DNA from: Francisella philomiragia subsp. philomiragia ATCC 25015
Lineage (GTDB): Bacteria > Pseudomonadota > Gammaproteobacteria > Francisellales > Francisellaceae
NCBI RefSeq assembly: GCF_000156715.1
Contig: NZ_DS999316.1
Span: forward strand, 45,908-109,907
DNA: 64,000 nt
Reading direction: 5' to 3'
Shown here one piece after another: positions 28,608-36,423 of this stretch; the first letter of the stretch is position 1, and every line of letters starts with the position of its first letter. The position numbers and the translations under genes are program-made. The notes beneath the pieces are model-generated. The model ran no database searches and had not been told where the DNA came from. It saw only the letters and a list, made by a program, of their open reading frames with translations.

Positions 28608-29316
28608 ATGAATAAGAAAGTTATATTTACTCTAAGTTTTTTACCTCTACTAGCATTAGCTACAGATCAAAATCAAACATCTTTAAAGGGCTCTGATTTA
28701 ATATCAAAAGATACGGATCTATACTTATACATCGGCAAACACTCCTGATCAAAAATTTGAAACAGTTGTTGAAAATTGTAATGATAACAAAACAGAGTGT
28801 ACGTATCAGCTAAGAAACTATGATACAGAAGGTAAGGCAAATGGATATAGTGAGTATACCTATGTCATTAAGAATGGTGCAGTTTTTCAAACGAACACCA
28901 TGAAAATTAAAGATAGTGAAGGAGCTATTCGGACAGTGAAGCTTGGAGATTCTGAACTTCAAGATACTCCTTTATTTCCTCAAAAAATAGAGTTAAACAA
29001 AGCTGAAACTAGCATAGAAACTTATGATAACTATACTATTAAAGAAACATCAAAATATACTAAATTGATTCCTGAAATTACTATCAACAGAAAAACCTAT
29101 AAAAACTGTATTCAGGCTGAGTTAGAGCAGAATGTAGACTATAAAAATCAACCTAATAAAAATACTAAATATGTTTCTATGATAATTTATTGTAAAGGTG
29201 TCGGAGAGGTATATCGTAAATATAGTATGCTCAGTGATAAGGGTGAATATCTTTTTGGACAAAAGGATGTTGAGTTATCTTTGAATTCGATAGCTAAAAA
29301 TAAGGAAAAACTATGA
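28608..29316 (+). pseudogene. Secreted paralogue A, frameshifted
   Basis: First of three tandem paralogues. It begins at ATG 28608 (site AAAGGAAG) with a Sec signal NKKVIFTLSFLPLLALA and the family start SLKGSDLIS. It then meets a TGA at 28746. From about 28717 the frame +1 continues the family sequence (SANTPDQKFETVVENC, then CNDNKTECTYQL) without a stop to 29316. A net change of one base between 28702 and 28748 therefore splits the gene. The remaining part keeps the conserved cysteines and IIYCKGVGEVY motif. The frameshift is either recent inactivation or a read error. Its stop overlaps the next gene's ATG (ATGA). Function unknown. Confidence 0.7.
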
Positions 29317-29969
29317 AAAAGACAATGATTTTAACTTTAGGAATGGCTCCATTATTAATGTTTGCTATAGACTCGGATCAACAAGTACCTCTGAAAGGAA
29401 GTGATTATATTACAACAGATGTTGGAGCTACTTATGTTTATGTAGGTCAAAGTTTAGATAATCCAACTAAACTTCTAAGTAATTACAAGCTAACTGTCAA
29501 AAGTTGTAATGATGAAAAAACAAAGTGTATATATACTATAAAAGTAGACATTGATGGAATTAAACCATATGAGTCTGTTTATGAAATTAAAGATGGTGCG
29601 GTGTATTTTGGAAGTAGTAAGGCAAGAGATGAAGATGGTAGTCTACGAAGCGTGGATCTTAAGCTACAGGAATTATTTCCCAAACATATTATTCTTAATA
29701 AAGTTGATAAAATAGATAACACTGATGAAATGTCACATACTACAGGAACTTCGATTATTACAGATGTAATTCCAGAAATAAATATAAATGGTAATACATA
29801 CAAAAACTGTATTCGTATGGATAATAATGTTACTCAGTGTTTCAATAAAGATCATGGGAATACTTGTAATCACATCATAGACTATGAAATCTATTGTAAA
29901 GGTATTGGTTTAGTTACAGAGAATGTTAATGGAGATACTTTACTACTTGAAAAAATTAGCAAAAAATGA
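29313..29969 (+). CDS. Secreted paralogue B of unknown function
   Basis: A 218-residue exported protein: MKKTMILTLGMAPLLMFA is a signal peptide. Shared with its neighbours are LKGSDYITTDVGATYVY after the signal, the pair SCNDEKTKC, YKNCIR and a late YEIYCKGIG. The four to five conserved cysteines suggest disulfides in the periplasm or outside. The repeated layout (beta-rich, no helices predicted by eye) could be a small beta-sandwich. No family is recognised. ATGA overlaps on both sides tie the three genes into one tightly coupled operon. Confidence 0.75.
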   Translation: MKKTMILTLGMAPLLMFAIDSDQQVPLKGSDYITTDVGATYVYVGQSLDNPTKLLSNYKLTVKSCNDEKTKCIYTIKVDIDGIKPYESVYEIKDGAVYFGSSKARDEDGSLRSVDLKLQELFPKHIILNKVDKIDNTDEMSHTTGTSIITDVIPEININGNTYKNCIRMDNNVTQCFNKDHGNTCNHIIDYEIYCKGIGLVTENVNGDTLLLEKISKK

Positions 29970-30682
29970 GGAGTATATTAGTTATATTCTGGACTATATT
30001 GTTCGTATCTACAGCTTGTGCAAGCGACAAATCATTAAATGGTAGTGATTTAATTTCAACAGATGTTGGAACAGCTTATGTTTATGCAATGAAAGATAAG
30101 GAAAATGCTAATAAGATAGTTAAAATCTTTAATATTTTTGTTAAAAGCTGTAACAAAGAGAAAACTCAGTGTACATATCAGTCAAGATCATATGATTCAA
30201 AAGGAAAGGAGCAGCTTATTAGAGAATATACATATCTTGTTAAAGATGGTGCAGTATATGAGGTAGATAATAAGATTGTTGGTGATGATGGTATCCTCCA
30301 TTCTCTTGAGTACGAGAGTGATTCGACTATTCAACAAACCCCTTTATTTACTCAAAAAATAGAGTTAAATAAACCAGAAATTATTGATACTTCTAATAAT
30401 GAATACAGTGTTAAAGGTGTATCTGAGTATACAAAATTTATCCCACACATTACTATAAATGGTAATACTTATAAAGACTGTGTTCAGTTAGAGTTTAAAA
30501 CAAATCAGCACTTTTATAATGGATCTTCTGAAGATATGGAGCTTAGTGGGATTGAGATTTATTGTAAAGGAATTGGTCAAGTTAAAAATATATTTAATAA
30601 TTATGATCCTAATACTAAAGAGTATGTGCAAAATGGCGCAGAAAATTTTTTGTATTCTGTAAATAAAAATACTAATGTGTGA
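29966..30682 (+). CDS. Secreted paralogue C of unknown function
   Basis: A 238-residue member of the same family, beginning MRSILVIFWTILFVSTACAS; the TACAS end could be a signal peptidase I site or a weak lipobox at Cys18. It keeps LNGSDLISTDVGTAYVY, SCNKEKTQCTY, YKDCVQLEF and IEIYCKGIGQV. It lies last in the three-gene array and is followed by a hairpin. Divergence between copies is substantial (roughly a third to a half identical by eye), so the duplication is old and the genes are probably not redundant. Confidence 0.75.
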   Translation: MRSILVIFWTILFVSTACASDKSLNGSDLISTDVGTAYVYAMKDKENANKIVKIFNIFVKSCNKEKTQCTYQSRSYDSKGKEQLIREYTYLVKDGAVYEVDNKIVGDDGILHSLEYESDSTIQQTPLFTQKIELNKPEIIDTSNNEYSVKGVSEYTKFIPHITINGNTYKDCVQLEFKTNQHFYNGSSEDMELSGIEIYCKGIGQVKNIFNNYDPNTKEYVQNGAENFLYSVNKNTNV

Positions 30683-30695
30683 AATAAGGGTAAAA

Positions 30696-30729
30696 AATGT
30701 CTAAATAAAGCCTTTGTTTAAGACATTTA
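30696..30729. terminator. Bidirectional hairpin terminator
   Basis: AAATGTCT (30696-30703) pairs with AGACATTT (30722-30729), extended by an AAA/TTT pairing across a one-base bulge. On the minus strand the stem is followed by a T run. It lies between the convergent paralogue-C and queuosine-transporter genes and could end both. Confidence 0.5.
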
Positions 30730-30756
30730 ATAAGTATGTATCATAAAAAACAGCAG

Positions 30757-30818
30757 TTATCCTCGTGCATGGGGATCTCTTAAATATTAAGAAGATTCCA
30801 GCCTTTGCGAGAATGACA
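30757..30818. repeat. Palindromic intergenic repeat (GTCATTCTCGCA-type)
   Basis: Two imperfect arms, 30757-30784 and 30788-30818, are inverted copies of a GTCATTCTCG..GG-GGAATCTT pattern. The outer ends GTTAT/ATGAC and the inner GGATCTCTTA/TAAGAAGATTCC match. It resembles the intergenic elements at 49.9 and 51.4 kb in layout. It is a non-coding dispersed repeat that may also act as a transcription terminator. Confidence 0.55.
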
Positions 30819-30852
30819 TGATGATTGAATCAATAGTCTTATATTATAGTAT

Positions 30853-31563
30853 TTATGCTTTAGGCTTTGTAAACGCTAAAATATAAAAAAGAGGAGCATT
30901 TATAAGCGCGATTATGTATTTAATAACTAATGTTGAAATTATAACTTCAAAAACATATTCCGTAGGTATAATTCCTGCAAATGCAAATCCATAAGTTATA
31001 AGTGTAGTATCAAGAATTTGAGATATTAAAGTTGAGCCTGTGTTTCTTAGCCATAACCATTTTATATCAGAGCTAAAGCTTTTTATCTTAGAGTATATGA
31101 GTACATCAAATAGTTGAGATACAAGATAAACTAGGTTTCCAATAATTACAGCTTTTAAAGCGCCACCATTTATTGAGAAAAATAAATTTAAAGAGTTATT
31201 TACATCATTATAAAAATCATCATTCAAACTTGTGAATAGCGTTGAGATAAACATCAAAAGCACGAATGATAGACCAAAAAAGATCGATTTTAGGACGGCT
31301 TTGCGTGCTTCTTGTCGACCATATTTCTCGTTGAGCAAGTCATTTGCTGTAAATATGCCACCAAACATTACATTGCCAAGTGTTGCAACAATATGAAAAC
31401 CAGTAATATCATAAGCAACCCCTTTGTTAACTTGGATATTTGCGGCAATAACACTAATAACTATAAATACATGTAATCCTTTTTTGCCAAAAAGCTTATA
31501 AGCTAGAAACAAGACAAAGAAGTCTACAAAAGTAAATAGTATTAAAAGATTGAAATTTGTCAT
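30853..31563 (-). CDS. yhhQ: Queuosine precursor transporter (VUT/YhhQ family)
   Basis: A 236-residue inner-membrane protein with six or more helices, of the DUF165/YhhQ family that imports preQ0/preQ1, precursors of queuosine. Landmarks are GGIFTANDLLNEKYGRQEARKAV (the D-x6-G-x3-A-R/K-x-A block), LVSQLFDVLIYSKIKS, and NTGSTLISQILDTTLITYGFAFAG. The ribosome site AAGG and the start lie just after a class I preQ1 riboswitch, which independently supports the substrate. queA in the same window completes use of the base. It is convergent with the secreted-paralogue operon and divergent from gloA. Confidence 0.92.
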   Translation of the reverse strand: MTNFNLLILFTFVDFFVLFLAYKLFGKKGLHVFIVISVIAANIQVNKGVAYDITGFHIVATLGNVMFGGIFTANDLLNEKYGRQEARKAVLKSIFFGLSFVLLMFISTLFTSLNDDFYNDVNNSLNLFFSINGGALKAVIIGNLVYLVSQLFDVLIYSKIKSFSSDIKWLWLRNTGSTLISQILDTTLITYGFAFAGIIPTEYVFEVIISTLVIKYIIALINAPLFYILAFTKPKA

Positions 31564-31570
31564 TTATATT

Positions 31571-31609
31571 CCTTTAGTTTTGTTAACCCTGGATAGTTAC
31601 GAACAGGGG
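31571..31609 (-). promoter_or_regulatory. PreQ1 class I riboswitch controlling the queuosine precursor transporter
   Basis: Read on the minus strand: a 5-bp stem CCCUG/CAGGG encloses the loop UUCGUAACUAUC, followed by the A-rich tail UUAACAAAACUAAAGG and, seven bases later, the start codon. This matches the H-type pseudoknot of preQ1-I, in which the tail docks in the stem groove. The tail is almost the same as that of the well-known Thermoanaerobacter aptamer (UUAACAAAACAAGG). The last bases AAAGG are the Shine-Dalgarno, so ligand binding should hide it and stop translation. The downstream gene is a preQ1-family transporter, as expected. Confidence 0.9.
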
Positions 31610-31625
31610 ATTAAAAATCTGCTAT

Positions 31626-31654
31626 AATATAGCAAAATAATTTCTTGATAACAA
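31626..31654 (-). promoter_or_regulatory. Putative promoter of the riboswitch-transporter transcript
   Basis: On the minus strand TTGTTA (31649-31654), 17 bases, TATATT (31626-31631). Transcription would begin just upstream of the aptamer. The -10 lies in the palindrome GCTATAATATAGC (31621-31633), which also holds a plus-strand TATAAT for gloA. Confidence 0.45.
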
Positions 31655-31677
31655 ATAAACTTTTTAAAGGAGTTAAA

Positions 31678-32055
31678 ATGCGTTTTGCTCATGTCATGTT
31701 GCGCGTTAAAGATTTAGATAGATCCATAGATTTTTATACAAATATATTGGGAATGACTGTTCAAAAGAAGATGGATAATCCACAGTATAAATATACTTTA
31801 GCATTTCTTGGTTATGGTGATATTTCGGATCATACTGTATTGGAATTAACATATAACTGGGGTGACCATGAGTATGATCATGGTAATGCTTTCGGTCACC
31901 TATGTATGCAGGTAGATGATGTCTATAAGGCATGTGAAGATGTCAAAGCAAAAGGCGGTATCGTAACTCGTGAAGCTGGTCCTGTAAAAGGTGGTACTCA
32001 AGTTATAGCATTTATAAAAGATCCAGATGGTTATCAAATAGAGCTTATCGATTAA
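31678..32055 (+). CDS. gloA: Lactoylglutathione lyase (glyoxalase I)
   Basis: Detoxifies methylglyoxal: isomerises its hemithioacetal with glutathione to S-lactoylglutathione. At 125 residues it is the short, Ni-type bacterial form. Metal ligands are visible: His in RFAHVMLRV, Glu in VLELTYNWG, His in AFGHLCMQV and Glu in YQIELID. Two beta-alpha-beta-beta-beta modules make up the dimer active site. The true start is ATG 31678 after AAAGGAG; an earlier in-frame start at 31645 lacks a site. The stop and the next gene's start share bases (TAATG). Confidence 0.93.
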   Translation: MRFAHVMLRVKDLDRSIDFYTNILGMTVQKKMDNPQYKYTLAFLGYGDISDHTVLELTYNWGDHEYDHGNAFGHLCMQVDDVYKACEDVKAKGGIVTREAGPVKGGTQVIAFIKDPDGYQIELID

Positions 32056-32627
32056 TGAATAAAGACAAGTTAAATATACTAGTAATTAGGGGCTACTATA
32101 GTAAAGGTGATAGTGTTGAGCATATTGATATTGATGGTATCAAAGCTAAGATAACAACAGTGGCTCTAGGTCGACCAGTATTTGTAAAGCGTAAGCTTAA
32201 AAGAATTATCAATAAGTATAAAGTTAGCGCTAATAACTATGATCTTATCTATGCAATATCAATGTCTGCGGGTATTTCATCTTTAATTGATGAAGCCTTG
32301 TATCAAAGACTTCATTTGATTACGCCATTTTTTATTCATCATAAAACAATGAGAGTTCTTGGTAAGATTAAGATTAGAAAGATGTTAGGAGCATACTTAT
32401 TACTATTGTTTAATGGCAAGCTTGGGAAATTCCATGAAGCAATAAAGGTTACTTTAGCTGAGAACGATAACGTTGTTGATAATAAATTCTTTGAGAGTAC
32501 TTGGGGAAATGTCAATTTAATTAAAGGAATAGATCATACCCTGACTAAAGAAGTAGTTGAAGATATTATTAGAAAAGATATTGAGAATTTAAGAAAAGAA
32601 GTTTTTGGTGGAGAAGAAGTCTGTTAG
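32055..32627 (+). CDS. Conserved hypothetical protein, possibly alpha/beta-hydrolase-like
   Basis: A 190-residue soluble protein that I do not recognise. It begins KLNILVIRGYYSKGDS, a beta strand then a Gly-rich turn, and has YDLIYAISMSAGISSLI in the middle. The strand-turn-helix S-x-S-x-G there is reminiscent of the nucleophile elbow of alpha/beta hydrolases (G-x-S-x-G) with the first Gly replaced, but the catalytic Asp and His are not clear. The tail is charged and helical. It is translationally coupled to gloA (TAATG), so a link to aldehyde or glutathione metabolism is possible but only by context. Confidence 0.65.
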   Translation: MNKDKLNILVIRGYYSKGDSVEHIDIDGIKAKITTVALGRPVFVKRKLKRIINKYKVSANNYDLIYAISMSAGISSLIDEALYQRLHLITPFFIHHKTMRVLGKIKIRKMLGAYLLLLFNGKLGKFHEAIKVTLAENDNVVDNKFFESTWGNVNLIKGIDHTLTKEVVEDIIRKDIENLRKEVFGGEEVC

Positions 32628-33389
32628 CTATTGTGTCTTATAGGCAATAACTCTTAATCGGATATAATCTGCATACCACTTATTATTTTTATACAAATAT
32701 GGTTTAGCGATTTTCTCAGCATATTCTAAGAATTCATTAGTATTAGTTACTTTATCTAATAAATTCTTTCTAAAAGTCATAGCCCAGTTTCTAAAGCCAT
32801 TAGAGCCTTCTAATAGCGTAGGTCTTTCAAATAGAATGGCATATTTGACTAAAAAGCCATTATTTTCAAGTAGAGAAGTATACTCCGAAATACTTGGGTA
32901 AAAATTCTCAAGACTATAGTCTTGGATAGCATATTTTTGAGATGCTTTATCTAAACTTGCTAATAGATTTTTTATATTTCCTTTACCGCCCATCTCTAAG
33001 ACAAATCTACCATTTTTCTTCAAAATTTTATTTACATTTTTTATGACAGCTGTTGGATTTAGCATCCAGTGTAATGCAGCATTTGAAAAAACAGCATCAA
33101 AATTTTCTGAGTTAAAAGGCAAATCTTGTTGAGCATCTGCTTCTATGAACTGTATATTTGGATAATTTTTCTTAGCTTGATTTAACATCTGATTTGATAC
33201 ATCAATACCAACTATGCTAGCTCCTTGTAGTTTTATTTTATTGGTAAGCTCACCCGTACCGCATCCAATATCTAAAATTTTCTCATCTTTTTGAGGGCTT
33301 AGAAGCTCAACAATTTCATTACCATATTCTGTGACAAACTTGCCTATTGAGTTATATGATTTTGGTTCCCATAAATTATTATTACTCAT
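32628..33389 (-). CDS. SAM-dependent class I methyltransferase
   Basis: A 253-residue Rossmann-fold methyltransferase. Motif I is KILDIGCGTGELTNKI (residues 39-54), motif II is in IEADAQQDLPFNSENFDAVFSNAALHWMLN, and post-motif KILKKNGRFVLEMGG follows. The segment SNAALHWM and the length resemble trans-aconitate 2-methyltransferase and ubiquinone/malonyl-ACP methyltransferase relatives. The substrate is not determined; the family is broad. It converges with the gloA operon (no gap) and lies nine bases downstream of the small membrane protein gene on the same strand. Confidence 0.88.
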   Translation of the reverse strand: MSNNNLWEPKSYNSIGKFVTEYGNEIVELLSPQKDEKILDIGCGTGELTNKIKLQGASIVGIDVSNQMLNQAKKNYPNIQFIEADAQQDLPFNSENFDAVFSNAALHWMLNPTAVIKNVNKILKKNGRFVLEMGGKGNIKNLLASLDKASQKYAIQDYSLENFYPSISEYTSLLENNGFLVKYAILFERPTLLEGSNGFRNWAMTFRKNLLDKVTNTNEFLEYAEKIAKPYLYKNNKWYADYIRLRVIAYKTQ

Positions 33390-33397
33390 GGTTTATT

Positions 33398-33643
33398 TTA
33401 ACCTCTTGATATAGTTGAATGATGAAATAACCAGTATATAAGCAATCCCCATATACCAAAGACTAATCCAACAAGTATCCAAATGTTTTTTGGTAAAATT
33501 ATCGTAGTAAGTCTTCTGTCTAAGACTTTAGGAATATCTTTTGCTATTCCTAAGCCACAAAAAATGTGAATTAAGACTGTAAAAGCTGTAATAATAGGAA
33601 GTGAATTATTAATCAAAGTTACTGAAATAGTATTTATATCCAT
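33398..33643 (-). CDS. Small membrane protein, two transmembrane segments
   Basis: Eighty-one residues with two hydrophobic stretches (about 16-38 and 58-76) separated by a basic loop GIAKDIPKVLDRRL. The start is taken at ATG 33643 with AAAGG ten bases upstream; a TTG at 33667 would add eight residues and overlap the upstream gene. No family is recognised. It is part of a minus-strand run with the LOG-family gene above and the methyltransferase below. Function unknown. Confidence 0.65.
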   Translation of the reverse strand: MDINTISVTLINNSLPIITAFTVLIHIFCGLGIAKDIPKVLDRRLTTIILPKNIWILVGLVFGIWGLLIYWLFHHSTISRG

Positions 33644-33656
33644 GTACAAAAAACCT

Positions 33657-34370
33657 TTAAAATACAATTTTTGAATGTGCTTTTGAACTATAGGTATTCA
33701 TATAATGTTCGGCCACAATCTCTAAGACCTCATCAATACTATCAACAAGAGTTAGAAGATTAACTTCTTCTTTACTAACCACACCTTTTTGTACTAAGGT
33801 GGTTTTTATCCACGCCATTAATCCGCCCCAAAAATCTTTACCATAGAGGATAATTGGCATTTTGACTTTTTTGCCTGTTTGAATCAGAGTTGTAATATCA
33901 AAAAGCTCATCTAGAGTACCAAAGCCACCAGGCATGACTATATATGACATGGAGTGTTTGATAAACATTGCCTTACGCGTAAAGAAGTATCTGTAAATCA
34001 AAAAGACATCTTGATAGCTATTAGGTTTTTGCTCGTGAGGTAGGGTTATATTTAGACCTATACTTGAGCAAGATCCTTGTTGAGCGCCTTTGTTTCCTGC
34101 TTCCATAATTCCAGGACCACCACCTGTGATGACAGCAAAGCCATGATTTGACAAAGATTTAGCTAGTTCAACAGTATCTTTGTAGTACTTATCATCTTCG
34201 GAAATCCTTGCTGAACCAAATATACTAATAGCTGGAGATATCTTATCTAATCTTTCATATCCTTCGACAAGTTCGGATGATATTTTCATAATATCCCAAC
34301 TTGCCTTAGCTTTATCAAAACCCATTTCGCTAGATGGTGCAGAGACTATTTTTTTTTCTTTCCAATGCAT
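33657..34370 (-). CDS. LOG family protein (TIGR00730-type)
   Basis: A 237-residue member of the LOG/lysine-decarboxylase-like family. The hallmark motifs are GGGPGIMEAGNKGA and MPGGFGTLDELFDITTLIQTG, i.e. the PGGxGTxxE pattern with catalytic Arg/Glu. Members hydrolyse nucleoside monophosphates (often AMP or cytokinin ribotide) to the base and ribose 5-phosphate; older databases call them lysine decarboxylases, which is wrong. It begins ATG 34370 and ends 14 bases before the small membrane gene's start. Confidence 0.9.
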   Translation of the reverse strand: MHWKEKKIVSAPSSEMGFDKAKASWDIMKISSELVEGYERLDKISPAISIFGSARISEDDKYYKDTVELAKSLSNHGFAVITGGGPGIMEAGNKGAQQGSCSSIGLNITLPHEQKPNSYQDVFLIYRYFFTRKAMFIKHSMSYIVMPGGFGTLDELFDITTLIQTGKKVKMPIILYGKDFWGGLMAWIKTTLVQKGVVSKEEVNLLTLVDSIDEVLEIVAEHYMNTYSSKAHSKIVF

Positions 34371-34515
34371 AGGTAATCACCTTAAAATTAAGCTAGTGTT
34401 TTATATTACTATTAATTATAATTATATCTATTAGCTTGGGATATTGCTATACAGCTTATGTTGGTTGTAATTAATCAAGCAAAGTTTTAATTTAATCTAC
34501 TAAAGGAGATATTAA

Positions 34516-35298
34516 ATGGGTTTTTTAGCAGGAAAGAAGATACTAGTTACTGGTCTGTTAAGCAATAAATCAATCGCTTACGGTATTGCAAAAGCTCTTC
34601 ATAGAGAAGGTGCAGAACTTGCGTTTACTTATGTTGGTCAATTCAAAGAAAGAGTAGAGAAGCTAAGTGAAGAGTTCAATCCAGCTGCAATTTTACCTTG
34701 TGATGTAACTTCTGATCAAGAGATGAAAGACTTGTTTGTTGAGCTAGGTAAAGTTTGGGATGGTCTAGATGGTCTTATTCACTCTATCGCTTTTGCTCCT
34801 CGTGATCAGTTAGGTGGCGATTTTATAGATACAGTTACTCGTGAAGGTTTCGCTATTGCTCATGATATCAGTGCTTACTCTTTTGCTGCCTTAGCTAGAG
34901 AAGGTCGTGCGATGATGAAGGGAAGAAATGCTTCTATCGTAGGTCTTACATATATTGGTGCTGAAAAAGCTATGCCTAGTTATAATACTATGGGTGTTGC
35001 TAAGGCATCTTTAGAAGCTACTATGAGATATACAGCTCTTGCATTAGGTCCAGATGGAATTAATGTTAACTGTGTTTCAGCTGGTCCAATCAAAACTTTG
35101 GCAGCTTCAGGTATTGCTAATTTCAAAAAGATGTTGGATTACAATGCTACAGTATCACCACTTAAGAAAAACGTTGATATTATGGAAGTTGGTAATACAG
35201 TTGCATTCTTATGTTCTGATATGGCTTCTGGTATTACAGGCGAAAATATTCACGTTGATGCTGGTTATCATAGCGTTTTAATGGGTAATGTTCTTTAA
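34516..35298 (+). CDS. fabI: Enoyl-[acyl-carrier-protein] reductase (NADH), FabI type
   Basis: Final reduction of each fatty-acid elongation cycle; target of triclosan. An SDR fold with GKKILVTGLLSNKSIAYGIAKAL at the nucleotide site and SIAFAPRDQ over the substrate. The catalytic Tyr-x6-Lys lies in YNTMGVAKASLEA, and NCVSAGPIKTLAASGI carries the substrate-loop region. At 260 residues it has the normal FabI length. An AAAGGAG site precedes ATG 34516. It is monocistronic and separated by 150 bases from the next operon. Confidence 0.97.
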   Translation: MGFLAGKKILVTGLLSNKSIAYGIAKALHREGAELAFTYVGQFKERVEKLSEEFNPAAILPCDVTSDQEMKDLFVELGKVWDGLDGLIHSIAFAPRDQLGGDFIDTVTREGFAIAHDISAYSFAALAREGRAMMKGRNASIVGLTYIGAEKAMPSYNTMGVAKASLEATMRYTALALGPDGINVNCVSAGPIKTLAASGIANFKKMLDYNATVSPLKKNVDIMEVGNTVAFLCSDMASGITGENIHVDAGYHSVLMGNVL

Positions 35299-35449
35299 TT
35301 ATTCTAAATTAGCCTAATCCAATTTTTCTGGTTTAATTTTACACATTTCATATAATTAAAATTGATATATTTTATAAAAATTATTAGTTTTAACTATTTA
35401 TCTTAATTATTGATAATAACCTTACAAAATTAAATTTATAAGGTTGTTT

Positions 35450-36412
35450 ATGAAAAATAGAGCTTTAAACTTTGTGTTTGCTTCAATGTGTGCTTTTGGA
35501 GTATCTCAAGGTGTTGCACAAACAAATCCACAGTGTTTAGATAAGTCTTTCACCTTACAGCTTCTTGGTTCTGGTGGACCAATTACAGATGATGCTAGAG
35601 CATCTGCAGGTGAGTTGATATGGATTGATGGTAAATCTAAAGTTTTGATTGATGCTGGTGGTGGTACATATCTTAGATTTGGTCAATCAGGAGCTAGATT
35701 AGAAGATTTAGACTCAATCAATATGACTCATTTCCATGCTGATCATTCAGCAGATATTCCAGCGATATTAAAAGGAGCATATTTCTCCAAAAGAACAGAG
35801 AATCTTCCATTCTCAGGTCCTACACATTCAGGTCTTTTCCCAAGTGCGACGGATTTTCTTCAGAGAGTATTTGGAAAAGATCATGGTGCTTTTGCATATT
35901 TACATGGAATACTTACGGGTACAGATGGTTTCCCTTTTAAGCTTGATCCTGTAACAAATATTGATTATACAAAATTAGAGCCAACTAAGGTTTTTTCAAA
36001 TGATGAATTTACTGTTTGGGCTTTAGGTATTCCTAAAGGTGATGTTCCAACTTTGGCATATAAGATTGTGTCTAAGAAAGGCACTATCGTTGTAACTGGT
36101 GCTGGTGGTAGTAATGAACATGATAAATTTAGAGATGCGTTTATTAAATTTGCAAAAAATGCAGATATTCTAATGATGCCTATGCCAATTGACGAAAGTG
36201 CTGATGCGGCAGGTAGTTTCTTACATGCTAAGCCGTCAGTGATTGGACAAGTTGCTGCAGCAGTTAATCCAAAAGCATTAGTTTTAAGTCATTTCTTAGG
36301 TAAAGGTTTGGTACTTAAAGACGAGTCAACAAAAATAGTTAAAAAGTATTATAAAGGGCCTGTTTATGAAGGTCGAGATTTAGCATGTTTCCCAGTTAAT
36401 GGAGTTAAATAG
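35450..36412 (+). CDS. Secreted metallo-beta-lactamase-fold hydrolase
   Basis: A 320-residue exported protein. MKNRALNFVFASMCAFGVSQ is a Sec signal ending GVAQ. The metal motif MTHFHADHSADIP has the HxHxDH zinc pattern. GLFP and VLSHFLGKG supply later His ligands, with ALAYKI..GTIVVTGAGG for the conserved Asp or Gly strand. It is closer to the RNase Z/arylsulfatase-like MBL group than to true class B lactamases. The ATG at 35450 has an AAGG site (35440-35443); a TTG at 35444 overlaps it. It is first in an operon with the RiPP genes 12 bases downstream, so it may process or guard that product. The name lactamase should not be taken as drug resistance. Confidence 0.8.
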   Translation: MKNRALNFVFASMCAFGVSQGVAQTNPQCLDKSFTLQLLGSGGPITDDARASAGELIWIDGKSKVLIDAGGGTYLRFGQSGARLEDLDSINMTHFHADHSADIPAILKGAYFSKRTENLPFSGPTHSGLFPSATDFLQRVFGKDHGAFAYLHGILTGTDGFPFKLDPVTNIDYTKLEPTKVFSNDEFTVWALGIPKGDVPTLAYKIVSKKGTIVVTGAGGSNEHDKFRDAFIKFAKNADILMMPMPIDESADAAGSFLHAKPSVIGQVAAAVNPKALVLSHFLGKGLVLKDESTKIVKKYYKGPVYEGRDLACFPVNGVK

Positions 36413-36423
36413 GAGAATTTAAT

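Noticed and set aside
28900..29316. Separate short CDS starting at ATG 28900
   Set aside because: It is the downstream part of frameshifted paralogue A; upstream of the ATG the same frame continues the family sequence.
35299..35449. Terminator or small RNA downstream of fabI
   Set aside because: A weak inverted AAATTA..TTAATTT can be drawn in AT-rich DNA, but the stem is too poor to support a feature.
35450..36412. Beta-lactam resistance gene
   Set aside because: The fold is metallo-beta-lactamase-like, but the sequence and operon context do not resemble true class B enzymes; only a hydrolase fold can be claimed.
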